64,000 nucleotides of DNA from Myxocyprinus asiaticus (GCF_019703515.2 NC_059374.1:14668245-14732244); one strand, 5' to 3'. Counted from the stretch's first letter, positions 24,182 through 36,567 are shown. The notes: generated by a model from the letters alone, not told the origin. Translations and numbers: made by a program.

Positions 24182-25632
24182 AAAAAAAAAAAACTTAGCA
24201 ACTCCATGCCAGTTGAATAAAACAATGCAAAAATTAATATTTCACAATGAAAATTAGTCAGAGATATGATTCATACACTAAAAGTGGTTAATGTAAAATT
24301 ATTATTGTATCATTTATAATGTTTAATTTAACATCAAGGCTATTTATCCATTATTACATTAGCTATTATTTTTGTTATTATCATTATTATTAATTACATT
24401 GTATCATTTGGATTAGACCTGATTAACTTAATATACAGTATAACATCCATCCTTACTGCACTTTTGGCTTCTAGCTGGTGAGGTGGCTTTTCAAACAGAC
24501 AGATATTTGAGATGAGCCAATGAAAGTGAAGTAGCACAGGGAGCGACAGTGTTACTCACTAGGACAGTATATTTTGAATAAATGGCACGAGATCTGCCAC
24601 TGACTCCATAACATCTGCACAATGGACGGCATGAAACAAATAATGTTCAGCGAAAATTCAAATGAAGATTGCGATGTGTATATTTGGTCTAGGCCTATAT
24701 CAGATGTTATTAATAAAGCAACAGGAACAGCAACTCTTTGCAGGTGCATTTTGTTATTTTTTTTTATTATTTCGGGGGCATTTTTGCCCAGAGCCCCCGT
24801 TAATTTCCGACACTGGATGGAACTCTGGGGATGGAGATGAGAGATATAACTAAGTGTCTCTCTTCACCATGCAGCTGGTACACAAAGCCTTTTTGCTATT
24901 TCTGCCTTTATTGTCAAATGTGCTGCATTATGACTTATGATGGAGCGCCAAAATATAAAAGACGTAAAAAAATATAGCCTAGATCGCTCCAACGTGATGC
25001 ACTTGCAATGTTAACACATTTGTTGATTATGAACAGGAGCGATTGTTTTATCGCGTCGTTCGCTAACGGAGACACAGTATAACGCCATTTGCATGTTGAA
25101 TTAACAGGTTTAGAAAGGTTTATATGTCTGTAACATCTTAAGTTCAGTAACAATGCGACAAAGCGCTTCCTCACTGCGCCCGCTTACACTAAACTCAACA
25201 TGTGCTCAAACGCACTGCTGACAGCTGCACATGACAGAGAGGGAGATCTTCTGCATCTTCTAGATTTACAGTTTGATACAAAAGTTTATTCATTTGATTT
25301 GTTCATCTGTATTTATTGGTTTAATAATTCACAGCTGCACTGTAAAGTGAATAAAAGTGTGCAGAAATTTCCCTCGCTATGAACGTGGAGCTTGCGGGAA
25401 TTATTCAAATTGTGCGCAATACCCCCAATCCTGTGCCGAATTTCAGGCCCTGTTCTTGATTCAGAAACTTTATAGTTATATCTAATCAAACTAGAACAAA
25501 AACTTTATCTTCCAAGCAGTCTTTGATGTTCAATAGATGTAATGGATTTACTTTGTTCTATGCTTTATTTAAAGTATCTATTTGTCCATTTGTTTAAATG
25601 TAATGTGCTTTGTTTTTGCCTCTTTCTTTCAG
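24182..25632. other. sequence upstream of the arhgap35 coding exon, ending in a splice acceptor
   Basis: No repeat ends or coding exon is recognised. The last bases are a pyrimidine-rich tract (TTTTTGCCTCTTTCTTTCAG), a good 3' splice site. At least the right part is therefore probably an intron within the 5' UTR of arhgap35. The upstream UTR exon and promoter could not be identified in this window. Confidence 0.5.
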
Positions 25633-26009
25633 GGTTGGACCCAGGCTGGACAAACCTGAAACCTACAGTATTTCTGTCAAAGAGCCCCTAAAGAGAGAGA
25701 TGGGCTGGAATATTACTGCCTGCAGCACACCCGCCTAGATCCAGAGTGTCTTATCTCCCCACCCCCTCCCTTCTTCCCCCTCTAGACCTCTGGCAAACAC
25801 TTGATGGACAAATGACTCTAGATTTAAAATTTGTCCTTTAAGGGCATTGAACATACTGGCCCTGCATTAAAAATAAATCCCTAAAAACAACGTTCAGGAT
25901 CTTTATAAATTCATTTTGCCAGGCCTGAAAGCACTTGGATGGAACATCAGCCCAGCAGCTTTCAAACTAAAGCTTCTGGGAATGGCAAGATGAGCGTTGT
26001 CATACAGTG
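25633..26009 (+). other. arhgap35: arhgap35 5' UTR segment with four upstream ORFs
   Basis: The exon opens after CTTTCTTTCAG. The 377 bases before the start codon contain upstream ATGs at 25700 (12 codons then stop), 25804 (3 codons), 25812 (9 codons) and 25939 (23 codons). This many upstream starts predicts low or regulated initiation at the main ATG. The exact exon start is inferred from the acceptor alone. Confidence 0.72.
25700..25738 (+). promoter_or_regulatory. uORF 1 of arhgap35
   Basis: A 12-codon frame beginning ATGGGC and ending TAG at 25736-25738. The start has A at -3? and G at +4 on inspection of GAGAGATGG, so it is a usable initiation context. Whether it is translated is not visible from sequence. 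Confidence 0.5.
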
Positions 26010-26010
26010 A
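25939..26010 (+). promoter_or_regulatory. uORF 4 of arhgap35, stop overlaps main start (TGATG)
   Basis: A 23-codon frame starts at ATGGAACAT and ends with TGA at 26008-26010. The final A of that stop is the first base of the main ATG (26010-26012), giving TGATGATGG. Such an overlap allows termination followed by reinitiation with almost no scanning distance. The context of the upstream ATG is moderate (T at -3, G at +4). A conserved overlap would indicate translational control. Confidence 0.62.
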
Positions 26011-29000
26011 TGATGGCAAAAAAGCAAGATGTCCGGGCACCAACCTACAACCTTGTTGTAGTAGGTTTGTCCGGTACTGAGAAGGAGAAGGGGCAGTGCG
26101 GGGTGGGCAAGTCCTGCCTTTGTAATCGCTTTGTCCGCCCCAGTGCTGATGATTTTTATTTGGACCATACATCTGTTTTAAGCACAAGTGATTTTGGTGG
26201 TAGAGTGGTAAACAATGACCACTTCCTGTTTTGGGGCGAGGCTGTACGAATGTTGGAGGATGGGGCTGAGTACCGAATGCATGTGGTGGAGCAGACAGAG
26301 TTCATTGATGATCAAACGTTCCAGCCACATCGAAGTACTGCCTTACAACCCTATATCAAGCGGGCAGCTTCCACCAAACTGGCCTCCGCTGAGAAGCTAA
26401 TGTATTTCTGTACAGATCAGCTAGGGCTAGAACAAGACTTTGAGCAGAAGCAGATGCCTGAAGGCAAGCTTTCAGTAGATGGATTCTTACTCTCTGTAGA
26501 TGTGAGTAGAGGAATGAACCGTAATTTTGATGACCAGATGAAGTTTGTCACCAATCTATATAACCAGCTAGCCAAGACCAAGAAGCCAGTTGTTCTTGCG
26601 CTGACCAAGTGTGATGAAGGGGTTGAGCGGTATATTAAAGACTCTCACACCTTTGCCCTGACCAAGAAAAACTTGCAGGTTGTTGAGACTTCAGCACGCT
26701 CTAATGTTAATGTCGACCTTGCCTTCCTTACCTTGGTGCAATTGATAGATAAGAGTCGAGGGAAGCCAAAGATAATTCCTTACTTTGAAGCCCTGAAACA
26801 GCAGAGTCAGCAAATAGCATCTGCCAAGGATCGCTACGAGTGGCTGGTCAGCCGCATTGTGAAGAACCATAATGAGACATGGCCCAACATCAACCGCAGA
26901 ATGCAGACTTCCCCCGAGTACAAAGAGTATGTCTTCCTTGAAGGTACTTCCAAAGCCAAGAAGTTATTTCAACAACATGTACACAGGCTCAAGCAGGAGC
27001 ACATAGAAAAGCGGCGCAGAATCTATCTCAGCACACTCCCACAGGCTCTAAACTCCTTGGTTGCAGACCTGGATGAGGTTGATCACCTGAGCTGGTCAGG
27101 AGTACAGAAAGTTCTAGAGACTAAGCGGGAGTTCTCCCACTGGTTTGTTGTGCTGGATGACACACCATGGGAAACTACACCACACATTGACAACATGGAA
27201 GATGAGCGTATTCCCCAGGACCTTTTGGAAACCCCAGCAGCAGAGGTAATCTATGAGAGTCACTTAGAACACCTACGTAATGAGCGAAAGCGGGCAGAGA
27301 TGCAATGGGAATTCAAAGAGAAACTTGCTTCCTCACCATTTGTTACACCTGGCAAACCCTGGGAGGAAGCCCGTAGCTTCATCATGAATGAAGAGTTTTA
27401 TCAGTGGCTAGAGGAGCCAGAGTACCTTGATATCTATAACAAATACCAGAAGGTTATTATTGACCAAGCCAAAGAGGACTTCCAAGAACTTTTACTGGAG
27501 TACTCAGAACTGTTCTATGAGCTTGAAGTTGATGCTAAGCCCAGTAAAGAAAAAATGGGTGCCATCCAAGAGGTTCTTGGAGAGGAACAGAGGTTTAAGG
27601 CCCTCCAAAAGCTTCAGGCTGAGAGAGATGCCCTGGTACTCAAGCATATCCATTTTGTCTACCACCCTACCAAGGAAACGTGTCCCAGCAGTCCTCATTG
27701 TGTGGATGGCAAAATCGAGCAACTTTTAGCCCTTCGTTTTCCCACTCGATATTCCTTTGACGGGAACTCAAAATCACAGTTTGGTGAGGGAAAGGTAGAT
27801 AGAATAAACCTTGTAATTCTTGGCAAAGATGGACTTGCAAGAGAGTTAGCTAATGAGATCCGAGCACTGTGCACCAATGACGAACGGTATGTGCTAGGTG
27901 GAAGGACTTATGAACTGGCTCTTCGACCTATAGAGGGCAATGTACGCCTTCCGGTGAATTCATTCCATACCCCGACTTTTGCCCCACATGGTTGCCTCTG
28001 CCTCTACAATTCCAAGGAATCCCTATCCTACGTTGTTGACAGCATTGAGAAATTATGGGAATCAACCATAGGTCGAAGGGACAGTAGCCTAGTTCAGCTT
28101 CCCTTGTCTCTTCTGTTAGTCACCAAAAGGGGTGTCGGTTCAATTGCAGACATTGGGGGTGAAACTGCTCAAAGCCTGATTCAGCATGGTCAGCAAGTGG
28201 CAGGCAAATTTCAGTGCAATTATTTGGAGCCTGCTTCTCCAGGTGTAGGCTATGGCCGTAATATAAATGAAAAGCATTTAAACCAGGTTCTAAAAGGTCT
28301 CTTAGACACACTGAGACCTTCAGTAAGTCTTGGAAGTAGCTCCCCACCCTTATTGCCTCCCCTTGCAAGTTTCAGAGACTCACAGCAGACCTTAGAGACT
28401 GACTTGAGAATCGTAATGTGTCTCATGTGTGGAGACACTTATGATGTTGACCAGCTTCTTTCACCATTCTTGCTGCCCCAGCACTGTCGGCCCTCTTCCA
28501 GTCTATCCAGTGGAACATCAGTGATGCTGGATTTAACTATTGGTGGCCAAAGGCAAAGCATTGATCTTGCTGTGCTATCTTATCACTCATCTTTTTCCTT
28601 GCGTAAAAGCAGATTAGTGCATGGTTACATAGCAGTATATTCAGCCAAACGTAAGGCTTCCATGGAAACACTTTGTGCCTTCCTTTGTGAGGTCCAGGAT
28701 ATTATTCCAGTGCAGCTTCTTGCTGTTGCAGAGACTCAGTCAGAACTTGCAGAATCTGAGACAGTCCGGGAGCAGCTTGCCCAAATGGAGGAATTGGCTC
28801 ATGATATTGAGGGCCGTTTCAGTTCTGTGATCTGTGGACCTGGTGGGGTCGTGGGAGGCTTGCATCGGATAGACCACTTCCAGCCATTCTTCAAGGAGGT
28901 ATTGGAGAAAAGAACCATTGTTGAGGCAACACACATGTATGACAATGTTGCAGAGAATGTCACCAATGAGAATGTTTCTTCACCTCGATGTGGCTCTCCA

Positions 29001-29744
29001 AGCACCACTTTGCTGGACTCAGAAGATGACATTGAGCCCCCATCACCTTATCCCACACTTAAAGATGATGGCACCTTGACTCATGTTGGAGGTTTCAAGC
29101 TCCATGATCTGGAAGGTAATGCCTTCTCACTCATCTCTGACATAACTACTTTTGAAAACAAGCTCAACAACAAAGTCCCACCTCAGGTGCGACCAAAGCC
29201 CAATGTCACCTTCGACATCCCCAAACCTCCAAACAACAGTTCATACATGGACTTGGGGGTTAACAGACGCTCTTTACCATTGGTCACCTGGCCACCAGGA
29301 AGTGAAGGTGGTTATGATCCATCTGACTATGCTGAGCCCATGGATGCAGTAGCAAAGCCTCGTCCCACAGAGGAGGAGAATATTTATTCTGTACCACATG
29401 ATAGCACACAGGGCAAGATTATCACTATTCGCAATGCAAACAAGAGTCATGCTAACGGTGCGGGCAATGGCTCAGACAGTGAGGCTGATAGCAGCTCATT
29501 AGAGCGTAGACGAAAACTGTCTGCACTTGGAGTAAAACCCCGGCTGTATCGTGATCGCTCCAAACGCCTGGGCAAGTTTAGCAACTTCCGTACAAGTTTC
29601 ATCGGCAGTGATGATGAGCTTGGCGGCCTCCCCAAGACTAAAGAGGATGAGCTTGGTGCACAGAAAGGGGACAGCTCCCTAAATGAGGAAGGCGAGGACC
29701 CAAAAAGGAGGAATATCTTGAGAAGTCTGCGTAGGACTGCCAAG
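26010..29744 (+). CDS. arhgap35: Rho GTPase-activating protein 35 (p190A), large coding exon
   Basis: This exon encodes 1245 codons of p190A RhoGAP, a cytosolic GAP that switches off Rho GTPases downstream of integrin and Src signalling. The ATG at 26010 is chosen because the preceding codon is GTG. The second ATG at 26013 has the better context. The N-terminal GTPase domain spans about residues 13-248, with P-loop GQCGVGKSC (28-36), TKCD (199-202) and ETSAR (226-230). FF domains follow at about 265-550, then the divergent pseudoGTPase region from about 590 to 980. YxxP tyrosines Y1107 (DYAEPMD) and Y1126 (IYSVPHD) are the known RasGAP SH2-docking motifs, 19 apart here versus 18 in human. [11 protein letters not shown] and SLERRRK follow. 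The sequence matches p190A clearly better than p190B (ARHGAP5). The donor is AAG|GTAAAC, phase 0. Reading through it adds ten codons before a stop. I cannot decide between teleost a and b duplicates. Confidence 0.97.
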
Positions 29745-30902
29745 GTAAACTTTTATGCAATATATGTTAGAGATTAATAATGCACAACTTTATTCTTTGA
29801 AGGTGACAATATTGGATTTAAAATAGGTTAGCATAGACTAGACTTGGCTGTGAACTATGCCATTTCTTCATTTATGCTGTTTTGCGTAATGACACAGACT
29901 AAATATCCTCATCTAAGCATTTATGAATATATACACCTTTAAAACTTGTAATCAAGCAAAGTCAGTGTTCTATGCTATGTCTAATTGATTGTCTTGTGTG
30001 CATGTTTCTGTAAATGTGTCCGTATACATGAACTGTTCTAAACGGAGAATGGTAACACTGAATTTTGCTGATCCTCAAACTATACGTGGATAAATGCATT
30101 TCATATAAAAAGGCAGCAAATGTTTTGGAGTCTGTACAGCAATGCACCTGTTTATATATTGATCTCTCACTTCTGCTGCAGCATTACAAATGCAAGCAAG
30201 TGCAGTGGAACTTGCTTAATCAGAAATTTCAGGCAAAATTTCATAGCCATTGTCACTTTTAGCTTCACGTTATTTTAGTTGTTTTCCACTTTTTTGGATC
30301 TTTTGATTTTTCTGTTGTGTTTTTGGATTTTAACACAAGGCCTTTGAGTATTTAAGAGCAATATGATGAAATGCACCATGATGAGAACTTTGATCATGGT
30401 TCTGCTTAAATCATTTGTTCAATTTAGATATGGTCAGTTGATTATTTTATAGAAATTGTTTATTTTACCATGTGAGGGCATCTTTTTTCCATTCTTTCTT
30501 TTTCTGTAGTTTGCATCATCTAGGATTCAGGAAAGCTTTTGATCCATTTAATCGCAAATGACAGACTTGGTGGTGCAGCTTGATGAGTTGTATTATATTT
30601 AATTTTCAGAATTGAGATCTACATAGAGAAGGTTCAGGTTCTTTTTCAAGCATGCTTCATGGAAGGACAGACTTTAATTCTTTATTGGCTGCCTTTATAC
30701 CAAGTCTCAGTCAAGCTTCAGGTTAAGTTTTGGTTATGCTGTGGTGCCTGTTTATTGGATAGTGGTTTTTGTCTTGCACTTGTGTGTGAGACAATACAGA
30801 AAAACAGAAAGTCTGATATTCTGTATTTTTGAATCTATGTAGTGGTTAAGTGCTGTTAGCTTGAAATGTCAGAGATCCAGCTAAAGCTTTTTTGTTGGAA
30901 AT

Positions 30903-31090
30903 ACTATGGATGCACCGAAATTTTAGCCATCGCAAATTTTAGGCTAAAAAGTGCCATATAACCTATTTTTGTTTTGTGAAAAAACAGAAATTATGCTTAA
31001 AATCATGGCCAAACAAATTAACAGAAAATTGAGCTTTACCAGGTCCAATAACAGAAATTTTAACATGAATAAAAGCATTGTACACGTTTA
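30903..31090. repeat. possible 'GGATGCACCGAAA' repeat fragment
   Basis: GGATGCACCGAAATTTTAGC followed by GAAATTTT and CCAAACAA words resembles a common fish DNA repeat with hAT-like tips. Only the left tip is visible, so this is a weak call. Confidence 0.3.
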
Positions 31091-31287
31091 ATGATGATGA
31101 TCTTGCTGAAAAAGAGCTTGTGTTTACAATTAATGAGCACACGCTCTGTATGATGTGTGATAGGATTCAGATGAACACAGAAGACTATGCAAGCATATTG
31201 CAGTCAAACTTCATTGTGCATTTGCATTTCCTAGTTGTGCACACACGTGTGACATAATGAAAATGCTCTATTCAAAACTGACAAATG

Positions 31288-31389
31288 CTCGTGGTCGTGT
31301 AGTGATTCGCCTCGGTCCGGGTGGCGGAGGATGATTCCCAGTTACCTCCACGTCTGAGACCATCAACCCGCGCATCTTATCACGTGGCT
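31288..31389 (-). mobile_element. SINE fragment D (internal part), reverse orientation
   Basis: About 100 bases match the reverse strand of the 3' body of the SINE at 15751-16201 (CTCGTGGTCG, GGTGGCGGAGGATGATTCCC, CATCTTATCACGTGGCT). Head and tail are both missing. It abuts the 3' end of the L1-like element directly, so it marks either a truncation breakpoint or a chimeric insertion. Confidence 0.85.
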
Positions 31390-33711
31390 CACTGAGAGCC
31401 TTCCAGAAAGAACAAATACCTGTCCCATTTCTTACCAAATGCATCCAATCTGCCAAACTGTTTATATGACATCCTTTCAAATGCCGCCACCCTGCCCAAT
31501 TCAGTGAACCATTCTTGAAACGAGGGAACGCCAGTTGACTTCCTCTAAGAATTATTGGTCTGCACTGAACCAGACCGTGGGCTCTGTTTCCATCCTCCAA
31601 CTGACATTGCCAGCAGGTAGGTGTGTCTTTTAAACCAAGCCTAAACAATCGAGAGGGAGTCCAATAGAAACTATGCAAAATCTTAAACTGAATAAGGCAA
31701 ACCCTTGAATCCCTAGACATAGTTTTAACATTTTTTTAAATTATTTTCCACTGCCCCATCCTCCAATACCAAGTTCAGATCTCTTTCCCATAACCTCTTA
31801 AGTGCTATTAAGGCCCCATCACCAAGATTCTGAATCAACAAGAAATAGTACACTGAAGCTTCATGCCCCTTTCCAAAGGCTGTGAGCACCATACAGAGGG
31901 TGTCTGCTGCTTTAGGGGGTTGTGTACTGCCACCAAAAATAGAAAAAAGTAAATAGCGCAACTATAAATACCTGAAAAATTGAGACCTAGAAATCCAAAA
32001 TTGCTGTTATATTTTCAAATGATCTCTAAGCTCAGTTTTCATAAAGGTCACCAAGTGTAGCAACACCCATCTCAATCCATTCTTTCCAGCAAAAGGGGGA
32101 CTTGTTAATACACAATTTGGGGTTCAGCCATATGCTTGCATTTAAGTAAATATCAGAATTGAACAAACGGGAAACTTTGTTCATACTTAATGTAACTGTG
32201 AAATAATGGGATGAATTTTTACTTCTCCAGGCAGTTTGACAGAAACACTTTGCAATGGCGAAATTGGGGCAAGGACCACTTGTTCAATGTAGTACCAGGG
32301 AGGGGCTCTCTCAGGTGGAAGAGACCAATGGGCCAAGTGTCTAAGATTAAAAGCGTAGTAATAAAACAAAATTTTGTGGAGGCCTAAACCTCCTTTGTCA
32401 AATGTAACTTACTGAAATGCAACCGAGGATGTTTACCATTCCAAATAAAGTACTTAAATATTCTATCAAATTGTTTAAAAGAAGAAAGAGGAACTTCTAA
32501 GGGGAGAGACTGTAGTAGATAATTTAATTTTGGGATACAATTCATTTTTATAACATTGACCTTCCCAGCCATAGACAAATGTAATGAAGCCCACCTATCA
32601 ACATCGCACGAGAACCTTTTCATTAATGGGTCAAAATTAACTCCCTCAAATTTGCTGGAAATAAAATGCCTAAATACTTAATGCCTTGCTTGGGCCATTG
32701 AAAGGCGCCAGGTTGGAAAGCCGTGTCAGGACAATATGCTGACAGTGCAAGAGCTTCTGATTTAGACCATTTCTCCCTGTATTCTGACAATTTGGAGAAG
32801 GAATTAATAATTTTATGGAGGCTAGGCATAGATCTACTTGGATCGGAGACAAATAATAATATATCATCTGTGCAGAGTAGATGTTTATGCACCACACGTC
32901 CTGCTACAACACCAGGAAAATCATCCTCTTTTCTTATTGGGGCTGTTAATGGTTACAGGGCAAGACAGAACAATAAAGAGGAGATAGGACAGTCTTGCAG
33001 GGTTCCCCTACCCAGAGAAAAATAATCTGAAATTAATGGTGGTCGACCGATATGGGTTTTTTAATGGCCGATGCTGATATCCAGAGAGCAGAGTGGCCAA
33101 TAGGCTGATACAATGCCGATATATCACACAGTTTAATATAGAAAATAAACATAAAATTGCTAAAAAAATAAAAATAAACTCTTAAGCATTATATTTACTC
33201 AATTTCACACACACACACACACACACAAAATTATGTAGTATTTTAAATGGTAGATAGCAGTTTCTTCAGATTTCTGTTTAGTCATCAAATTTTAGTAATT
33301 TATTTGCACATGAAGAAATTGTTAATCTATAAGAAAGAAGTAAATAACAGGACACTGTAGTCCAGCAACAATGGATGGCATGTCCACAGTAGCATTTACT
33401 CAAAAAATACAGAATCAAACCAATTGTACATACAGTGATAGTGAATAAGACATTTACTTATAGCACACGTGAAGCACTTTTACATTGGGCTGCATCCGAA
33501 AGCGTAGGCAGCTGGCTTGCTACCTTGCGTATACAGCCTCCGGAGGCAGCGTTTTCCTAGTTTCAGATGCAGCCTTGAAGTTGCTTGAGCAACAATTTCC
33601 TGACAGTTTAAACAGCCTGGATCGTCTGTTTGGATTGTCATAGGTCAGACTGTCATGATTTGTGAATGAGAGGAACTTTTGATCCTCATCCTGAAGTTTT
33701 TGATTCTGGCT

Positions 33712-34113
33712 GATAGAATACGCACTTCAGAGGAATATATTATATGAGCGCTTGACGGGAAGAAAATGCTGGATTTTCGTGAGGTTCGTGAATTACATCA
33801 GTTTAAACAAGGTATCTGCATATTTGCAAATGGTATATAATGCAAGTTTTATTGATATTTGCCTTTAATCATTAGAAAATAAAGTTAAAAGTGACAGGGA
33901 ACTGTTGAGGAGAAACTGTTAGAATACGTGCTTCAGAGGAAGATTTATGAGTGCTCCACAGGATGCTGGATCTGTTGAAGTTGTGTGAGGTTTATTACAT
34001 TTGTTTTAATGAAATATGTGCATATTTGCAGATGGTATATGATATTAGTTTATAGATATTTGCCTTTTTATCATTAGACTAGACAGTTAAAAGTTACAGG
34101 GAACTGTTGAGGA
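33712..34113. repeat. two tandem copies of a ~200-bp unit
   Basis: Both units run from GATAGAATACGCACTTCAGA or TTAGAATACGTGCTTCAGA to AGGGAACTGTTGAGGA, with CATATTTGCA(A/G)ATGGTATAT in the middle. They differ by about a fifth of their bases, so the duplication is old. They lie within the TIR element. Confidence 0.82.
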
Positions 34114-34455
34114 CAGAGAGGGAGAATGAAACAGATGAGCACTTTAACATTATGAGCTCAAACGCGTCTGCCGTGGCTCTGATATGCGGACCTTTTAAAT
34201 TACACTGTGTTGCACACCGGTCTATTATTGTTGTAACACGATGGCACGTAACAACAAAATGAGCTGTGACTGGTTCGCTTCACATGCAAACAGGTGATTT
34301 TCAGCATCCTCAAGAAAAAAAATCAGCCTAACGGGAAAATTTAACGGCCTCAGCGATAAAGTTGAAGTCAGAGTCACCTTAGCCAATTACATTTAAACTC
34401 AGTTTTTCACAATTCCTGACATTTAATCGTAGAAACATTCCCTGTCTTGGGTCAG

Positions 34456-36092
34456 TGTTGGGCCTCATGTATTCAGATAGAAGACAAAGGCAGGCCTAAC
34501 ACAGTCGTAAAAACATAACTCAAGCCCCCACCTTCCAAGTTGTAAATCTTACTGATAAAAATCGCGCCAAAATCAAACAAAGGGAGTCCAAAACAGACTA
34601 CAAATCCATGAAGCCTTGCTCACTAAAGGATCGAACTCTCAACTCCTATTGGATGAGGCACACAACAGAATGTCCTTCAAACATGACATCATCAGGAGTT
34701 GAAATACCTCTGAAATGCTTCCAGAATTTACTTCCAGCGACTTTGTTCACCGAATATAGACGTAGCTCTTTGCTGCTCTCAGGTGCAACCTTGTGGCACA
34801 AGGAAGTAACGTCCGACTTGAAACTGTAGCCATACAATCTCCATCTCGCTGGATGAGTTGAGATTACTCTGTGTTCAACCGAGTACCGGAACCGGGTCAG
34901 AGTTAAAGAATGGAGGAAAACGCATTCTACCTGTGTCCTCATGCGATTCAAGTAAGAGGATTACGTCTGGGCAGAGATAGAATATTATAGTGTGTTATTC
35001 TTGTGTTTCAAGGTTTTTGCTTGTACAGTTTACGGATCGCCATGTCCGCTCATTATTAATACTGAGGGTATTAATTATCATGATTTTGTTTTGCTGTATT
35101 GTGGTCCAACCAAATTGGATTGTTGTGCAATTTCGCCATTGCGGGTGAGACCGCAATGGAGTTCATCCATTAAAGAGTCAAATAACGCGGGACTGTTTAC
35201 GAGCCGTCCACCGCATCTCTGAGCGATGAACTGAACAGCTGCTTTCTCTCCCACGATCGCGAAATCAGCTTCAGGGCTGTCACTTCTCTCTCTCTCACTA
35301 ACCACACTGACACACACAGACACTGTCACACACACACCTTATGTGTTATAGAAATATTTTATTTCCATATCTAATCATATCACTGTTTAGTTTGTAGTTG
35401 TAAGTCGGAAGTTTATTGACTGCATTGTATTAATTATTAATTGATATTACTGCATAAATAAACTCTCTTTATATTACAAAGAGAGGTGTTTTGGTTTGTT
35501 TTGCATATGCCTGTGTCATGCTGACGGGATGTCAGTGCTCGGATTCAAACCTTCATTCATTGTTTTTTTCCCCCGAAAATCGATATTCTTCGGATGTCGA
35601 TTTTCCTAAGAAAACAATCTAATATTGAGACTGTTATACAATTTGGTTATTAGTCCCTAATTCCAGGGTGTTGCCCCGTCAATGTTAATCCTTATTAATA
35701 TTCTATTGATTTTTGATAATTGATAATTATCTTTGATGATTGAATTTGAATGATCAATAAGCTAGTGTTAATTTTAATTAATGTTTCATCGATGTTAACA
35801 ATTAACAATTATCTTTGATAATTGTTGATTTAAAGGATTTTAAAAAGCTAACATTGATTCTCATCAATGTTCTATTGATTTTAATAATTAATAATTATCT
35901 TTTGATAATTATTAATTATTGCTAATAAACAAACTTGCTCCTAAACATAGCACACTACATTTACTGGAGCCCCATATGAGGTTTTAATGAGTTAGATCCA
36001 ATTAATTAATTTAAATATTAATTAATAACTACAGAAATAATTATTAATTTTCTGATAGTAACACTGATCTAAACAACCAGTAAAGCCCTACA
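34456..36092 (+). mobile_element. solo LTR of an endogenous retrovirus/LTR retrotransposon
   Basis: The 1637-bp segment begins TGTTGGGC and ends GCCCTACA, an inverted TG...CA tip pair. It is flanked by a 4-base duplication TCAG (34452-34455 and 36093-36096) and interrupts the Tc1 sequence precisely. An AATAAA signal at 35456-35461 gives the orientation. An AT-rich tandem repeat lies at about 35680-35935. No gag, pol or env is adjacent, so this is what remains after recombination between two LTRs. The virus or retrotransposon family could not be assigned. Confidence 0.83.
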
Positions 36093-36132
36093 TCAGTTAG
36101 GATCACTACTTTATTTAAAGAATGTGAAATGT

Positions 36133-36567
36133 TGGGGGGCCTGGGTAGCTCAGTGATAAAAGACGCTGGCTACCACCTCTGGAGTTCACTAGTTCGAATC
36201 CCAGGGCGTGCTGAGTGACTCCAGCCAGGTCTCCTGAGCAACCAAATTGACCTGTTTGCTAGGGAGGGTGGAGTCACATGGGGTAACCTCCTCGTCGTTG
36301 CTATAATGTGGTTCGTTCTCGGTGGGGCGCGTGGTGAGTTGTGCGTGGATGCCGCGGTGGATGGCGTGAAGCCTCCACACGCGCTATGTCTCTGTGGCAA
36401 CTGGCTCAACAAACCATGCGATAAGATGCGTGGGTTGATGGTCTCAGACGCGGAGGCAGCTGGGAATCATCCTCCGCCACCCGGACTGAGGTGAATCACT
36501 ACACGACCACGAGTACTTTAAAAGCGCATTGGGAATTGGGCATTCCAAATTGGGTGAAAAAAAAGAT
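36133..36567 (+). mobile_element. tRNA-derived SINE, copy B, 10-bp TSD
   Basis: A and B boxes (GGTAGCTCAGTGA, AGTTCGAATCCC) and the GAATTGGGCATTCC tail are present. TGTGAAATGT flanks it at 36123-36132 and 36568-36577. It lies within the 3' part of the Tc1 element, so it is younger than that element. Confidence 0.93.

Noticed and set aside
24935..25382. Possible exons just upstream of the arhgap35 exon
   Set aside because: Short frames only, no paired splice sites, no recognisable protein.
26007..26009. GTG as the arhgap35 start codon
   Set aside because: GTG is not expected to initiate a vertebrate nuclear gene when ATG ATG follows directly; the start was placed at 26010.
34456..36092. An intact endogenous retrovirus
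   Set aside because: No gag, pol or env frame lies in or beside the segment; only one LTR is present.
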